DNA of 64,000 bases from Polytrichum commune (GCA_950295325.1 OX485807.1:33322440-33386439), one strand, 5' to 3'; numbered from the stretch's first letter, positions 28,208 through 43,204 are shown. Numbers and translations: made by a program. Notes: generated from the sequence alone by a model not told the origin.

Positions 28208-31200
28208 TCACTCAGAATCCTCCTCTTCTTTGGTACCCATGCCGGCAACATTGAGTTTTCGAGTTTGACGATTAAAAAGGTCTGCGATATCTGAGGGGGA
28301 GCTTGCATCCTCTGGCTTCTTGTCAGTCCTTGCTGAAATAAATCTTGGGAAACGCATGGAAATTCCTCGAGATGGATGGACAAGACCTATCCCTGCCTGG
28401 TGCACCGGGGATATTGTAAGGTCTGCATTTCAACAACTGACAATTGAATAAATGCTCCTCTACCTATCAAGTAACATCATCACGAGTTTCCAAAGGGTGT
28501 TTTTTATGTAATTTATACATTAGAATAATACCTAGTGGTGTATAATGTGTTATCTTGTAATATGTGCATTATTCTCTGGTAACAATCTGCTTTGCAGTAG
28601 CATGTGGCACATGTTAGAAGAAAATAAGATAAACATGATTGTTGTTTTAGAATTTTATTACTTCTATAAAATGATTTTGCCTCCAGAAGTTTGTGATGAT
28701 AGAACTTGTTACTAAAATAAGCATGTGTTAAATGGCTGCCAGAGCTAACAACTGTACCTACTCGTAAGTTGAGAATACCTGCACCACGAATTTCCCAAAC
28801 AACTTCTGCTGAGAACCAAACATCGCATTCTTCCCGTGTTTGATAATACACTGGCTTCTTGCTAAGAAGATGCTCCCCAGAAAAAAAGTCTTTACTCTGC
28901 ATAACAGTTGGACACCATTGAGGAGGGTTACCAAATTCAAAATAAACAGGCTTTGACAGAGTGTGTCAAAGAAAAGCGCAATCTAGAAGACTCCAAATCA
29001 GAAATTCTAAGCTGCCTAATGAAATTCCCTTTACCTCTCGATAAAATGTATCGGAAAACCCAGACATTACGCGGCATACACTCTGGTACTCTTCCTGATC
29101 AGCATTATAACATGCAACCAAGAATGGGCTGAACCTGAATCATTACACAAAGACACCTCAGAACATAATAGTCAAACAACAAATAATTTTCCTAGAAAGT
29201 GATATCCCTACCTGAGGAAACAGATTGGGTTTGCAATGTGCTATCTATACACCAAGCACATCTAGAAGCTCCTGCCTAAAGAAGAGTTCTTTCATATGTT
29301 TAGTAACGGATGGGGAATTTTTCTTCTATAGCACCTATAATTGCAGATATCCTCTACAAAGACTGACAAGTAATATGATGAAAAGAACTTGCCATCCAGC
29401 CTTGCGTCCATTGCCATGCCATGCTCCAATTGGCACTAAGTCCAGCGTATCATGTAACCCTTCCACATAGTCTCTCTTCACCTGTAAAATGTATGGAGGG
29501 CTTTATTAAGCATCTGAATAGTTAGGCCCTTGGAAAAAGACACAGCTAAATTGAAACTGCACATGACATTTGACCTATACCTTGAGCCAAGAATCTGATC
29601 TCTTCGATGCCATGTAAGTGGCTTCAGTGTCTAGTGCTTTAGCCATAAGGCCTTCACAGGATGCTCCAAATGCCTCATCCAAGAAGACGTCCAATGTCTG
29701 TGCTGTTGATGTTGCATCTAGTTGTGCATCTTCTGCTTCAACCTGCACAACTTGAAGTTATAAAAGAAAGTGGAGGTTGACAAGAATACATGTGACCGAG
29801 CCTTCAGAATCAAACAATTTCACATTTTCATGCTTGGAAAAGAGATAGAGAACACTCACTGTGATTTCACTTGCATACTGGAAGTATCCAGGCTTCACAT
29901 TGGGGAACATTACACGCATATCTGAAAATTTGCAAAAGCAATCACAACTTCAGTTGGAGGTACACACACCAGAAAGCTGAAGAGGTCAATCATACTCTGA
30001 ACTCTTGTGCCTTTGAATTCTAAAACTGTTCTTCAAAAGGCTCAGCCAACAAACTTCAGGACTATGTAAAGGCAGATTTCTGTACGACTTCAGTGCATAG
30101 CAATCCATCAGAACAAGTGTAGGGTAACATACAATTTCTTCTCTCTCGTAGAGAATGTTTCACAAGCCTGCACCGAAAGACAAGCAGGGAGGTAAGTGGC
30201 CCATTTGCAAGCTAGAGCATGACACCACTGAAAATTTGCTGGCTCTATTTTTCAAAATTTAGACACAATAACATACTCTCTGGACTAGAATTGTAAAATG
30301 GCAAAAAACGGCTTACGATTCTTCATTCGCCAGCATGATGTCAAACAAAAATACACAAACTTCAACCTGCATCACAAGAAAATCAAAGTTAAGGTCAGAG
30401 AAAGGACACATGATAAGCAGATTAGTTGTCTCACACTGCAAATAACATCCAAGCTTAATGTAGGTTTAAGTTGTTGCATTGATAAGGCCACATGAACTCT
30501 CAGCTACAGCTGTAACCGGTATTATGAATGTCAAGGAAAGCTTGTATTGCATTGAAAAGACTCCTAGCTACACAGAGTAAGCAATCCAACCTTGATGTTT
30601 TGAACTGTGCTGCCATCCTTTGCCCCTCTTTCCCGCGTGCTTAAATGCTGGAAAGCCATAAGCTTGTTCCCATTCTCCCTATCAACAGCCACTACCTGCA
30701 TCTTGGGCAGAAAACCACATTAGGCAAGCTAGGTTCTAAATGCATGCAGAGTATAGAATATATTTATTTATTACATATTACCAAGGTTAACAATTAATCC
30801 AATAAATGATCCTATTTTTCACTGAAATAGGACATGTACCATGCAATCCTTCCAGAAAAACTTGACACCAGCATCCATTGAGTGCAAGAATGATGGGTGT
30901 AGATAAGCGTTTAACAAACCTCAGCATCAATAATGAATATGTTTGCCTCAGGCTGCATGGCATTCCGAACAATGTCCAACACATCTGGAAATCGGGAAGT
31001 ATTATCTTCACCATTTCGTGAGAATATGCGTATGGATCCATCAGGAAGCAAGTGAATTTGTGCTCGTTGCCCGTCATATCTGCAATTGGAACCAGCATCT
31101 CTTAATTTGTCAGAAATCCTAAATTTGAAGATCATCAATGCACAAAATCCAAAGATCATCAATTCTTTTGGACTTCATTGAGACAAGGAGTTCAATATTG

Positions 31201-34200
31201 AGAAGAAATAAATCAAGGATGTCAATGATCAAAACAAACTACAGGTCATGATTGTGGTCTATAATGAACTCGATGACAACTGGATGATATGCTTTTTAAG
31301 AGAGCGAATTTTGTAGCCCTGTCGCCTCTTAGTTCAGATTCACCATATGGAACTTTGATAAAGAACTGATGTGAGAGGAAGAAGTGGTTACTTGTACTCG
31401 CAGGAGAAAGATCTCCCTTGGAACTTCTTCATCACTTCTGGAATGCCATTTGTGATCCTGTTACCTCAAAACAGTAACATGTCAAAATGAATGCACTTGG
31501 GAATTCAGCCTCATGAAACATATCATCCACATTGTGAAGTTGGACGTTCCACTACTTACTTTGCCAGCATTGGTTTGATTGGAGTCCCCGCACGCACAGA
31601 AATACTTGCAGAAAGTCCCTTTGCTCCTTCTGTGATCAACTTTGGAACCAGCAAGTCCTGAAGAAATCCCCGATCCAAGTGTATGCAGAAAAGAACAATT
31701 TTTAAAACATCACATTGAAAGTGCACACGGTTTCTGTGAAATGACTGCAGAATAGGAGAATACAGATTGGTTTCAGTAATTGCCTCACAATCAACGAACA
31801 TTGGCAACATTTAGAAGTGGATGTCCCTAGCTACTGGATCATAATAACCACAAGAACAAGTGGACAGACAAAATAAAACGAACTGAGAAATGGGAAAGGA
31901 GGAAGAAGAAAATCCTTTTCAGGGGACAAAATAGGATAGCCAGGGCATAATCCCGAATAGTGGGATGACCCCAAAACACCCAAGTAGTCTCGAGCTGATT
32001 GCAGCTCTACCTACTGTTTGTAAAGAAAAAAATTAAAGAACAGACTTTCTACTTTCAAGCATAAGACCTCTTTCACACAAACACTGTTCATTTAGGGACA
32101 AGATTCCTCTTAGGAGTAACTATTAAAAACTAGCCACACCCCTCAATGCTAAAATTGAACAATGCAGCTTCAGTGACCAATAGCATGCATGTCTCAAAAT
32201 CAACTTGAAAATCTGTAAAAACTACTTTCAAGCAAGGCTAAAAATGTTTGTCATGAGAACCTGCTGACAAGCAAATTTTAGGTCTAATGAGAGGTAGTGT
32301 TCATATGAGGTACAAACCAGGTTCGGAAGGAAGTTATAAGCCTCTACAGCTGCTGTCGATGCTTCCTGGTCAATGCCCATGACTCCAGCTAATCAGATCA
32401 TGAAAACTGAAAGAGAATAGTCCTTCAACAACATTAAGATTCAATGAAGGGTACCAGCCGAAACTTAAAATGAAGCATTGTTTAACTGATGGACAGGTTG
32501 TGGCAGCAAACACCGACCTGTAGTTTTGTCTTCAAGCTTTCATGAGCTTTATCTGTTGGACGATCAAAAGGAAGAGATTTGTGAAAAACAACAGCCTGGG
32601 CTAAAGCAGGCAAAACTGTCCTCATCATTGCTCCTATTCTCATGTTTTGGACCTGTGCAAACAAGCAAGGAGGTCAATGGTAGTGATCGGACCAAAAATA
32701 TTGAAAAGGTAAGAAAAATCTTGACCTTCAGCACCAAAGAATGAACCATTTCTGTCCATTCACTGGGGGACAGGTGGTGCAACAAGGAAAATATTTAGTC
32801 AAGAAACTATGTTAAAAACAGCCTCTATTGGTTCATATGCATAAAATGGACTTTGATTTCCAACCAACCAGCACACCCCTTGTACCCTCTAGCTCCGTCT
32901 ACATTTTTCTTGTATCTTGTGAGAGAGGACATTTGTCATATTTGATTGCAAAACCACTTTCCTTCTTTCTAGAATAGGGCAGGCAACTAGAAGCTTTTGT
33001 TAGCCACTTGAAAGAGGTTGGACACAAGGATAAACCAATGTATAAAACAATATCTCATAAAACCATCTGATACCAACCAGTGTGCGGACGATGTACTTTG
33101 TCTCCTTCTCTCTACATGCGCGTATAAGTCCCAATACTAGACTCTTCTTTCGAGCCCCACTTCCACTTCCAGACTCTTTGCTGCAATACAAAAACCCAAG
33201 ACCCATGTGTTCCATTGGTCAACATTTCTCTGCCTGTACTTTGCCTTACAGATGTCTTCTCAGATTCCTTACAAACCACAACACATGCCTCTAGATCGTT
33301 TTCTGGTGTTTTTTTGCTTGTGAGGTAACCATAAATTGCTGACGCTAATAATTTGAAGCAATTAGGCGGCATCTGAAAGCCAAGTCACCTGCAGCTGCCA
33401 CTTTCCTGGCTGAATTTCGTAAGTCATTATTCCTGCTTGGGCACATCATCAGGAATAAAGCAAATATGGTAGATGTATATGAGAAAGGTGACCAGTGAGC
33501 TGCACAACTGACCTTATTTGATGCAAAGTGGCAAAGACTTGTCGGATGCGGAGAGCAGGAGGTGGCCTAAGCATGGACTGATTTTGTCGACAAGCCTGAG
33601 CCACGTCACCTGATAAACCAAGCCCACCCCAGGATGAAGTTGATGTACCCACATCTCACTATAATCAGATTGAATCAACAACAACTGGTGCTCATATGTT
33701 TTAACAAACATAGCTATATATGATAACAAATGTACAAATGATATCAAAGTGCCACATAAGCCATCTCCAGTCATTTGCTTGTTGAATATGCTTGCTATTT
33801 TTATTTCATCTTGCTGAATCTAAAAACCGAAGTCAGATAAGAGCAAACTACCAAGATCTCCCATGGTGTTGTACATGTCTCGCAGCTTTGCCCTTGGTGT
33901 TCCTGTGGCTTCACTGATTGCTGCGGCAACCGTGCTGCCTCCAATGTTTAGATCCTTCATTCAGGAGACACACATGAATTCAGACTTGAAATATTAACAA
34001 TAGCATGACAACTTCACTGGGTGTATAATATTTATTCTTACCACAAGTTGATACATGATGCCTCTATAGTTTCAAAGTATGAGTTATAGAAAAAAGAGGT
34101 ATGCATCTCTGACTCACAGTGTTCTCAAAATCAGGAGCAATACGGTTTGTTGCCAGATAAACAGCGGGGAGTATATCTTCAGGTGATAATGCTAACAAGC

Positions 34201-37200
34201 TGCACCAGAATGCAGGTATCTGTTAGTCAACTGCTTGTCCAAGCTTATACTGATCCTAGTATTTTCCAGATGTGTTGCTCCAATGCAAAGACCAGTGATT
34301 AAAACGTTACTGTCTAAATGAACCGGTCTAACAAAAACTTTACATGTGTATGTAAGGAACAGCATCAGTTACTTCCACCATTTTGTCTCCTCCAGCCAAA
34401 GCAACAAAAACTTTCCCTTAGTGCAAACCATGTTTAAATATCTCCTGTCCATTAGAACTTTACAGCCTGTTCCCGTAGCTGATTATTTTGCATATATCTG
34501 CCTCAGTATGGATTATTGACATTAAGTGGTGTGAATACTGTACTCAGATATCCATCAAATATCAACCCAAACCTTGAGTTTTGATACGATCCGCCCAACA
34601 CACCTTCGAAACATATTGCAAAGCATATCAGTGGTCTTCAAGCGCCCACTTTCATGCTCCACAAGATCGAATGACCGTGCTAGATGTACATAAGGAGCTG
34701 CCTCCCCAGACTTCCAGCATGCTGCCAAGCATTATTCAATAATTTGTTAAACGACATCCATCTGCCATATGGAAGCTTCTGCCCAGAAGTTGAAACACAA
34801 ATGTCTGATGTGTCATGAAAGGTAGCAAAGGTGGGAAATGTGAAAGAATTGCAAACCATGATCGATTGGATTGTATTTGTCAACTGATACTGCAATGGAG
34901 CCCAAATCCGAGTTTGAAACTAAATCCTTTCTTGCAGCTGACAGAGGCAGCTTTGAAGAACCCAATGGGGAATCAAGAGGGTCGACTGTACTGCCAGGTG
35001 GCCCTGGTTTAGACACTTCCAGATCCCCTGTGACTACTTCTTTGCTTGCAAATGAGAACTCGCTTTCTTTTGCAACTGATGATGATGCCCCTAATTCATG
35101 GTGATTGGCAGCAACTTCAGTGGCACCGCCAATGTTAATTGTCTCACAAGGAAATGTTTGACCTCCTTTGCACTCTAACTTCCTGTTATAGTGCAAGTCA
35201 AGAGCCTTGCTCACATCACCATTTGCCCTTTGGAGTAATCTTTGAGCTTCATCCATTCCTACACTCCCATCCAGGATTAACATGAGCTGAGAAAGTCCAT
35301 CATCAGCCTTGCACAGATCCTCTTCAGCATTCATCTCAGTGGTATACTCAACAACTGAAGCTGTTAATATAGGGACCTCGCCATGTTCACTCGCAACCAT
35401 GAAGGGGCTCACCACTTTCTCTGCCTCAATCTCCATATCCTTGTCATTCAAATTAACTGAATCAGCCTCATCAACTTGAGGACTAAAAGCATCCATTGCT
35501 TCAGTCGCATCTGAATCAGTTTGCTGTGACTCTAGTACTGTCGGGGTCAGCTCCTTGCCGACCTTCTTGAAAAATGACAGGATAGTTGGCTGAGCGGCCT
35601 GTTTTTTACCTCCTGATGACATGGGCACTGTTTTTGTGGCCTTGCTCTTCCCATTTTTACCAGCTTTAGTGCTTGAACGTGGCTGGCTTTTAACTTTTGA
35701 AGTGGGAGCCTTTGAAGCAGCCTTGGTCTTCTTTTTCCCAGAAGGTTTGAGTTGAGATCCTGTTGTTCCCAACTTCGATGCTTTTATAGCAGAAGTGCTT
35801 TGACTAAGTCCTTCTTTTCCCGGTTCGTTCTGCTTTGTGTTTATGAAAGGCTTTACCTCTACAAACTCTTCCTGTTTGAGGGCTGTGACACTCTGATGCC
35901 CAGAAATACTCTCATCCATTAGATCCATTTCTTGCTCATAAAACTGTGCAACTGCAACATTCACATCCCCATTTGCCTGTCTCAACAGCCTCTTAGCCTG
36001 CTCCTGGGTGACCCAAGTGGGTAAAATAGCTCTCAGGGACCCTTCCATTTCCGGACCAGTATCCAAGCTGAGCACCAATTCATTTTTGGGCTCTAACTCT
36101 TGGATAGAGAGAGTTTTATGAAAGGCTGATGACGAGCTCAGATCCCCCCCATTTTGCCCATCACATTCTCTAGTTTCTCTGGGTTTTAATTGCAAAACTA
36201 CTTGTGAACCTGTTTGAACATCAGTGGAGAGAACCTTGTAAGCACCCGAGTAATTGTAAATGATGAATTTCACTTGTTGATTTTTTTAGTGCCCAGATCC
36301 TCAATACTCCAGAGAGCAAAACACCTCTTCGAGAGAAGTTCTAGAGGTTTCATATTTTTCATTGACCAAAAATCTATGGTTCCCTTCTACTTGAACATCA
36401 TATTTTAGAACAGCAACCTAGACATGAGGTGGTATGTCAACAAAAAGAGTGAACTAAGTCAAGTAGACAGGACAATTGTCATCTCCTTGAGGCTACGAAT
36501 ACTAAACCAATCTCAATTCTACATGACTCAGTTTTCCAGAAAAATGAACCCATACATTATGTGCACTGCTTCTGATCCATGACTTGAACTTTTTCTTTAG
36601 ACACGTATTTAGTACCACCCAGGATTTTCGATACAAGAAGAGGTGAATCAAACAAAAGTACTAACAAATTCCAATATATCTGCAGAAACACTGAGATAAA
36701 ACTAGATCCACATCTTCAGTTCGCAGGAAAGATGTGCAACAGAACCTTCCTCCAAACCCTGTAAAAACAATAAACAATCAGGCTCTCACCTAGAGAGGTT
36801 AACACCTCCTCCTCATCTTCCCTGGCATCTGAAAATAGATAATCTGAATCCCGACGGCGTTTTCTTGCTAGTCTTCCAAATGCAGCTCTAGGGGTTGGGA
36901 AACCTATCCATAATAAATGCAGCAGAAACACATGTTAGGAGATTTGCAGTGTCCATAATAATGAATCAAATGAAATACCAACACACAGAAAATTTATGTT
37001 AGTACAAATTATCATATGACACATCACAGAGAAGACTATATTCAACAGCCACAACATGACATTTAACAGCTAAAAGCACCTGCTTCTGCACATTAGAACA
37101 GCATCTGTTAATCCCCACCACATGGTTGAGTCTCTAACAGGTCCTTGCAATGATAATGTCAAACAACTCAGTTTCTCTTACTCAAGCTATCTCATTCTAA

Positions 37201-38993
37201 TCCCCCCTTTTATAAAACAAATGATATGTAGACAAAGGGGCTTAGAACTAGATGCAGAGACCTTTAAAGGCATAAGGTTCCAAATCACCATCTGGAGAGG
37301 AGTGAATAGGGAGTAGACATCTTCGGTTGAGAGAACCTGCTCTATATAAGAATGTACTAGAATGGTGAAATTATGTATCATAGTCTCAGGATAGAAGGAA
37401 TATCTAAAACTTCAATCACGTACCTTTGACATCTCCATTCTCTTTGCTGGCACTAATATCTGGCTGCTCGATGTCAAGTTTTTCTTGAACGGAGTCTTGT
37501 TTGTCACGTGCCAAATGAGTCTCTTCAACCACCTTCTTATTGAAAAAATTCAAGAATTTCTTCTTGCTGGCTGTCTCATCTACTAGATTTCGAAAGTGTT
37601 TGCGCATTGCTGCGACAGCCTTGCTATCCATCCCACCTCCTTCCAACCCCACAGTAGGAATGATTTCCTTTGGCCTCAAAAACCCAACATATTCCCGAAG
37701 CTCATCATAATTGGAATGCTCGCTGTAAGGCACCAAGTGAATCTGGCAGGATCCCTTCCTCCTCACAGAGAAAGTCCTCTTTTTAAGTTCATAAGTCCAA
37801 CCTGTAGGCACAAAGCCCACTACACGACTGAACCCTGACTCCGTTACGAATTTCTCCATGTTGCCAAAATTGGGACGAAAATAAGGCCAAGTCTCTCCTA
37901 AGAAGCTCCAACCCACAATGTGCACATTGGTGGCCGTCGGATCTGTAGTGAAAATTCCCATGTCTTCCAAGTTCAAACATTTCAATATTGACAGTTTCCT
38001 CTCGGTCACGTACAGCAAACACCCACATTGCTTGGCAACTGCTGTTAGGATCTTCTCCTTCCCAATAACATAAGTAGAAATCAGAAACAAAGTTGATTTA
38101 TTACAGGATGCCATTACTCCTCGTCTAGCCATATCATAAACATCATCATCATCCACCATGCCAGCTTCACGAATGCTTCCAGGTTCATCACCAGTGCCAT
38201 CACCATTGACACCTTCAGGATCAGTGTCCATTTGTTGTTCACCATCACCATCTCCATTATTTTCTTGCAGATTTGCTGGAAAACCCAAACCCTCGACGTC
38301 TTTGTCATTGCATTCGGAACCATCATGGTCCCCTCCTTGCATCAACCTGAATACAGTGTCTGCGACATAACCCACAGATTCCTTTTGGCTTGGAAATATG
38401 AATTTAGGATTACAATATGTAGTATCCAAAAATACAGCATCCGCCCCTACAAATTCACCAAGAGAAGCATCCTCCTTCATGAAGGATGCATAACGCATGT
38501 CACCAGTATGCACATACCGGTAACACTCTTGAGAGCCACTCTCCGAAGACTCGTTTGGCACTTTAAAAAGAAACTGCACCGCTCCAGGACAATGATTTGC
38601 CTCTACCAAAATAACATCCACTCCATCTATACGAATGCTTTCTCCCATAGGTAGTGACACCACAAGGGCCTCTGTAACATTCAGAACCTGAACAACAAGG
38701 GAAGCTGTGATTTGCGAGCAGAAAATGAGGCCTTTGTTCCATAACGGTGTGATTCCTGTGTAATGATCACTATGAAAATGTGATAGAAAATACGAGACCG
38801 AGAAACTCCCGGCCGATCGAAACCCGTCCACCACGAACCTTGTGCCAGGAATTTGCTTCACCACTGGAAAATTGGATGGAAAATTTGGCAAAACCTCCAG
38901 CGCACCTTCGGAAGGTTTGCCACCATCCTCATCCGAAGCTTGTAACCGAGCTATGGCGTCCTGGTACCGGGAGAAGGAATCTATAAACTCCAT
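28208..38993 (-). CDS. LIG6: DNA ligase 6: SNM1-like MBL domain fused to ATP-dependent DNA ligase
   Basis: Plant-specific nuclear ligase linked in Arabidopsis to DNA repair and seed longevity. 23 coding exons, listed 5' to 3': 38993-37424, 36903-36790, 36209-34857, 34721-34604, 34199-34118, 33954-33852, 33609-33513, 33432-33389, 33175-33078, 32652-32514, 32388-32318, 31657-31560, 31457-31392, 31079-30920, 30695-30591, 30366-30317, 30167-30133, 29921-29860, 29742-29581, 29481-29393, 29134-29035, 28896-28779, 28422-28208; 5049 nt, 1682 aa, every phase compatible. The N-terminal metallo-beta-lactamase/beta-CASP part has HFHSDH (72-77), NHCPG (His134) and HTGD (Asp165). A basic linker has UBA-like repeats (about 621-658, 871-906) and the PCNA motif QPTILSFF (768-775). 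The ligase part includes the DNA-binding domain, nucleotidyl Lys1318 in EYKYDG, and a C-terminal GISMRFPRF motif. One intron uses a GC donor. It is longer than the roughly 1400 aa I recall for Arabidopsis, mostly through the linker. Confidence 0.93.
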
Positions 38994-39463
38994 TACTTCA
39001 CCGATTTCTTCATATTTGACGTCTATGGATACTAAATCCCTCTACCATTCACTAAAATTTCTTATCACCATCCCTGCACCATGCACTGCAACTGCGAGCA
39101 CGATTCGGAGTCAATAAATCCTACTCCTTCATCAATTTCTTCAAATTAGGCATCCACGGCAGGTCCAATTTCTTCACCACCATATGCTGCACATTCCTAT
39201 CACCATCTCTACGCCCAAAAATTGCAATTGAAATCTCGGACATCCATGGCTTTTCTTACCCCTCTGCCATTCACTAACATTTCTTATCACCATCCCTGCA
39301 CCATGCACTGCAACTGCGAGCACGATTCCGAGTCAATAAACCCTAATCCTTCACCAACTTCTCCAAACTAGGCATCCACGGCAGCTCCAATTTATTCACC
39401 ACCGTATGCTGCATATTCTTATCACCGTCTCTGCACCATAGAATTGCAATTGCGAGCTTGATT
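38994..39463 (-). repeat. Direct repeat (~205 bp x2) in the LIG6 upstream region
   Basis: The stretch at about 39032-39232 (CCCTCTACCATTCACTAAAA onward) is repeated at about 39261-39463 (CCCTCTGCCATTCACTAACA onward) with high identity, including ATGCACTGCAACTGCGAGCA and CATCCACGGCAG blocks, separated by about 30 bp. It lies within 500 bp upstream of the LIG6 start, so it probably covers the 5' untranslated region or promoter. Confidence 0.85.
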
Positions 39464-40170
39464 TGACAATGGCTAGGGTTTGTAGGGCTTAGTGAGTTAG
39501 GGTTTATGACAAATTCATGTCCTGCGAATTAGGGCTTGCCACTGTCACCATTCCTTTGTAAGTTGTCATTTCATTTCGTATGTCCTGCCATACCGATTTG
39601 ACCACATTCAATCCGCCATCACCAATCTGCGGCACAAATACCTTCGATCATAAGTTGCCTTCTGAATCTGCACAACATTCAGCTCGTCTCCTGCTCTATT
39701 TATGTACAATGCGTGCACTACTTCTTACATACCGAAAGCACAAGCTCAAATCACTTAGCCAAAGCTTTCATAACTCCCAGAATTGGTAAACACGTTGCCA
39801 CCTACTTGCTTGTTAAGTTCTCAAATGTTGGGAGTTTACGAAGTTGCACTTCCTTAATTTAGCTTCGATTGTCAAGATTTCATGAACAATGGAGTTTAAT
39901 CGAAGTGTGGGCTACGAGGCTCTTCAAACTTGGTTCTTCAAGAAGCTGACGTTTCTAATTATCTTCCTATCTAACAATCAATCTGTGTTGACGTAACCTT
40001 GTATTGAAATTTAATCTTTCTCATGACGTGGCATGTTTAAGATGATCCAACTAATATCTATGTGACATGTCACATCCTCGCTATAAATTAAAACATAAAA
40101 AATTATGTCGAATTTGATAGGTATAGTACATTATTGTGATGACACCCCTAAATGGTGTGAGCTTATTTGA
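39464..40170. other. Spacer upstream of LIG6
   Basis: Probably includes distal LIG6 promoter sequence. The open frame at 39580-39789 (plus) has no support. Nothing else recognised. Confidence 0.4.
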
Positions 40171-40393
40171 CTACACTGTTTGTCTAATTAGTGTGGGTTA
40201 CCATTCGGAGTTACATGTTTCTATAACTTTTTACCAACACTAAAAAAAATTTATCAACTAAGTTATATCATATTCTTCAGTGTGCATACTAACGACTCAT
40301 GTTTTTTGAATAAAAAGTGATACTCTTGGTAAAATGTTTTAGCAATGGGTAACTCCAAGTGGTAACTCACACTAATTAGACAAAATAGTGTAG
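40171..40393. mobile_element. Short foldback/MITE with ~45 bp inverted ends
   Basis: The left end CTACACTGTTTGTCTAATTA and the right end (inverted CTACACTATTTTGTCTAATT) match for about 45 bp with a few differences, continuing through TTAGTGTGGGTTACC-like and GGAGTTAC blocks. The total of about 223 bp leaves a loop of about 130 bp. No clear target duplication is visible. Confidence 0.75.
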
Positions 40394-42255
40394 CTTACTT
40401 GAACTCAATTTGGAACTCAAATTGAATCAATATTTCTGCAATAGTTGAATGGATCCATGATACGTTGTTTCCGCAAAAGTTTTGTGGGATTCCTTGCTTG
40501 ACTATGGTAGACTTAATTAGCAATAGACTCTCAATGACTTGGAAAAAACTCCAGATGTTGCCTATGAAGATCTTTGTAATGAATTTGATTCAACTTGGTG
40601 TGTCAAAGGTCTTATTGTTGCCCATAGCAATTTAGTGGTTACTTGGAAGGTTAGGCCCCAGATGAGCATTATTTCTTAAGTCAACTTGGTTTTCATTGTT
40701 TTGCTCCAAGTGTTTGTACTTTTCCCTTGCAATTGAATTTTTCCCAATTTGTGCCAAAAAAATTTAAAAACAAAAAACAACACACACACACACACACCAT
40801 TTCCATGTGTCTTGTTTTTTATATGAAAAAAAATGTCAAGTGATTTGAACTTTTCATATTTTAAGGGGACACATGTAGACCATTTCACCCCATGTCTACA
40901 CGGACACAGCTCAAAAATGAGATTAATCTCCAAGCCTTCATTTTGCCAAGTAGGTAACCACCAAATACACTAAATGGAGTCACAACTATCCAAACTACAA
41001 CATTAAGGGATTGGTTGAGCTATGTAGTGATCAACACAAGAACATTTATCATTCATATTAAGAAAAACATGATTCAATAATTTAAGAAATTTGTAATGAC
41101 ATGTACTAACTATTGTAATTTTTCACCCTATGAGCACAAAAGAGCTTAGTGAATATCTAGGTCAATGGTCTCCATGCTTTTATGGGCACCAAAGCCATTG
41201 GGTAAGAGGACACTTTGTGACCCCTTCATGACATCAAGCATTCAACCACCACACATGTTAAAGATGAACAAGTGATCAAAGGGGATTATTCTCTTTGATC
41301 CATCAAGTGACAACAATTTGAAGCATCTATAGCCTAGAAAACAAATATTTATCAGCCAATTCAACACATAGACCCTTTGATCAAAATCGCCCACAAACAT
41401 CACACATTTTGCAAGGGGTTCTAGAGACAAAATATTTATGTCAAACCAATCATATTTCAAATCACATCATAAAGTTTCAATTTTGATTGTCACACCAGTT
41501 GTATGGCACACTTACTGTTGCTATATAAATTAAAAGAATCTAATATAACCTAACCACACTATACCATAACATTACTCATTTACACTAGATTTTTGTGAGT
41601 GTTCAAAATAAATGAGAAGATATTCAAAAAGATTTCAAAGAATGTCCTTCATTCACGATTAGTTTGGGAATGTGAGTAGATGTTTGAGAGTGTGTGCTAT
41701 GATTTGATTAGTGTCTAATGAAAATTAGAAGATCTGAATTTTTATTACAAGTTTTTGTTTACGCATGCCACAAAACGTTATGAGGAGGTCAGCGTTTCAA
41801 GTTAGAAAGAGAGTAATGTGCTTGCCTATGATTGATGTTTATGACACTAGATGGAAATATAAGTCTTATAGTCACATTATACATGACTCTATGAAAGTGT
41901 GTGATGATCTTAGAAAGGGGAGTTTTAGTCCGGATGGATGAGATGTAACTTAGGCTCATATGCAAAGTGACTATTGGCCTACAACCACGAGAGTCATGTG
42001 AAGACATGCATCATCGACACTCAATGTTTACTGTTTGGAAGTAAAATGCCAAGCATGTATTCTGTAAATAGAAACAAAAAACCCACTCAATTAGATTTTC
42101 ATCAAGATTTCAACACTGAATGAATAATTGAAATTGCAGAAATTGGATGAAATTGCCAAATTTGAGACAAGTGTGTTCCTAGATGGACGAATGTATGTAT
42201 CCTCATCCATTGATTACTGCATAAAATGATTGTTGTCAGTCCAGCTAATCCTGAA
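40394..42255. other. Gene-free AT-rich spacer
   Basis: A (CA)n tract lies at about 40777-40797. Short open frames in both directions have no splice or family support. Confidence 0.5.
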
Positions 42256-42690
42256 ATTTGAATTAGAATAGTTAATGCCTAGTAAGGTAGACAACCCTTG
42301 TTCAATTACTCTTCTTATGAGGACACTTATATTTGAGTGGTTTGATGTGTTTGATGTGGTTTCAAGAATGGATACCAAGAAGAACTGTATGTAAAAGAGA
42401 TTGGATTACGTGTTATGAATATGATAACCATTCTAGATTAAATAATCGACATATTGATGGATTTTATATTACCACTTAATGAGCATGTGAATCTTCACTT
42501 TGAGAATGAATAAGATATTCATATGAGCTCCAAAAATGATGAAGAAAGTGGCTATGGCCTCTATTTGGATTTGCCAATCATCTTGTACTAATTACATGTT
42601 TCATATCCTGGGAAAAGTGGGCTAGCCAGAAACAATGACCAATTTAAGTCCCATCTATTTTACACTCTGCTACCACGGCAACTTCCATAG
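42256..42690. repeat. Dispersed repeat, copy A
   Basis: Blocks such as GAGCTCCAAAAATGATGAAG, CTCTATTTGGATTTG, CATATCCTGGGAAAAGTGGG and CCCATCTATTTTA recur in the same order near 46950-47200. The shared stretch shows the two regions belong to one dispersed family, now diverged. No coding function is seen. Confidence 0.65.
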
Positions 42691-42699
42691 GATTACTTA

Positions 42700-43204
42700 A
42701 GGGTTGTTTGCATCATGGACCAGTTGACCATGTTTACATCATGTCAAAGGGCATTTTTCCATGGTCACACTTCATGGTAACACTTCCATGGTCCGATTTC
42801 TTAAAAAATGCACTCTTAAAGCATGTGGGCCCCTGACTAGGTGTAAACCGAATGTGGACCAAGAGAAGTGACCGTCCAACAAAAAATGAGTGTGGTGATT
42901 TTTTTAATATATGTCCAAAAAGGGAATCTTTGGAAGCTTTCTTCATTTTTGTCCTTTTCCCCCTGACATTTGCAACGAGAGAACCTCTTTTGCCTCTCCC
43001 ATTGCAAAACCCATTGGATCATAAAGGAAGATAATGTAGGCTTGAAAATAGGCCTTTTTGGGACCTCGAGTACCATGTGTGGTCACTCTTACCATTTTTT
43101 CTTTCTTGATGTAAAGTGAAGTGGTCACGGGACGAGTTCAACAACCAATCACATATTTTAGAAGAGCAAGGGATGACTTCATGGTCCATGATGTAAACAA
43201 CCCC
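42700..43204. mobile_element. MITE of the TTGTTTGCATCATGGACC family
   Basis: Inverted ends: left AGGGTTGTTTGCATCATGGA, right (inverted) GGGGTTGTTTACATCATGGA, continuing through GGACC. Flanking TTA at 42697-42699 and 43205-43207 fits a PIF/Harbinger-type target duplication. Length is 505 bp with no transposase. A second member of this family, split by an insertion, lies at 55206-57850 in the opposite orientation. Confidence 0.82.
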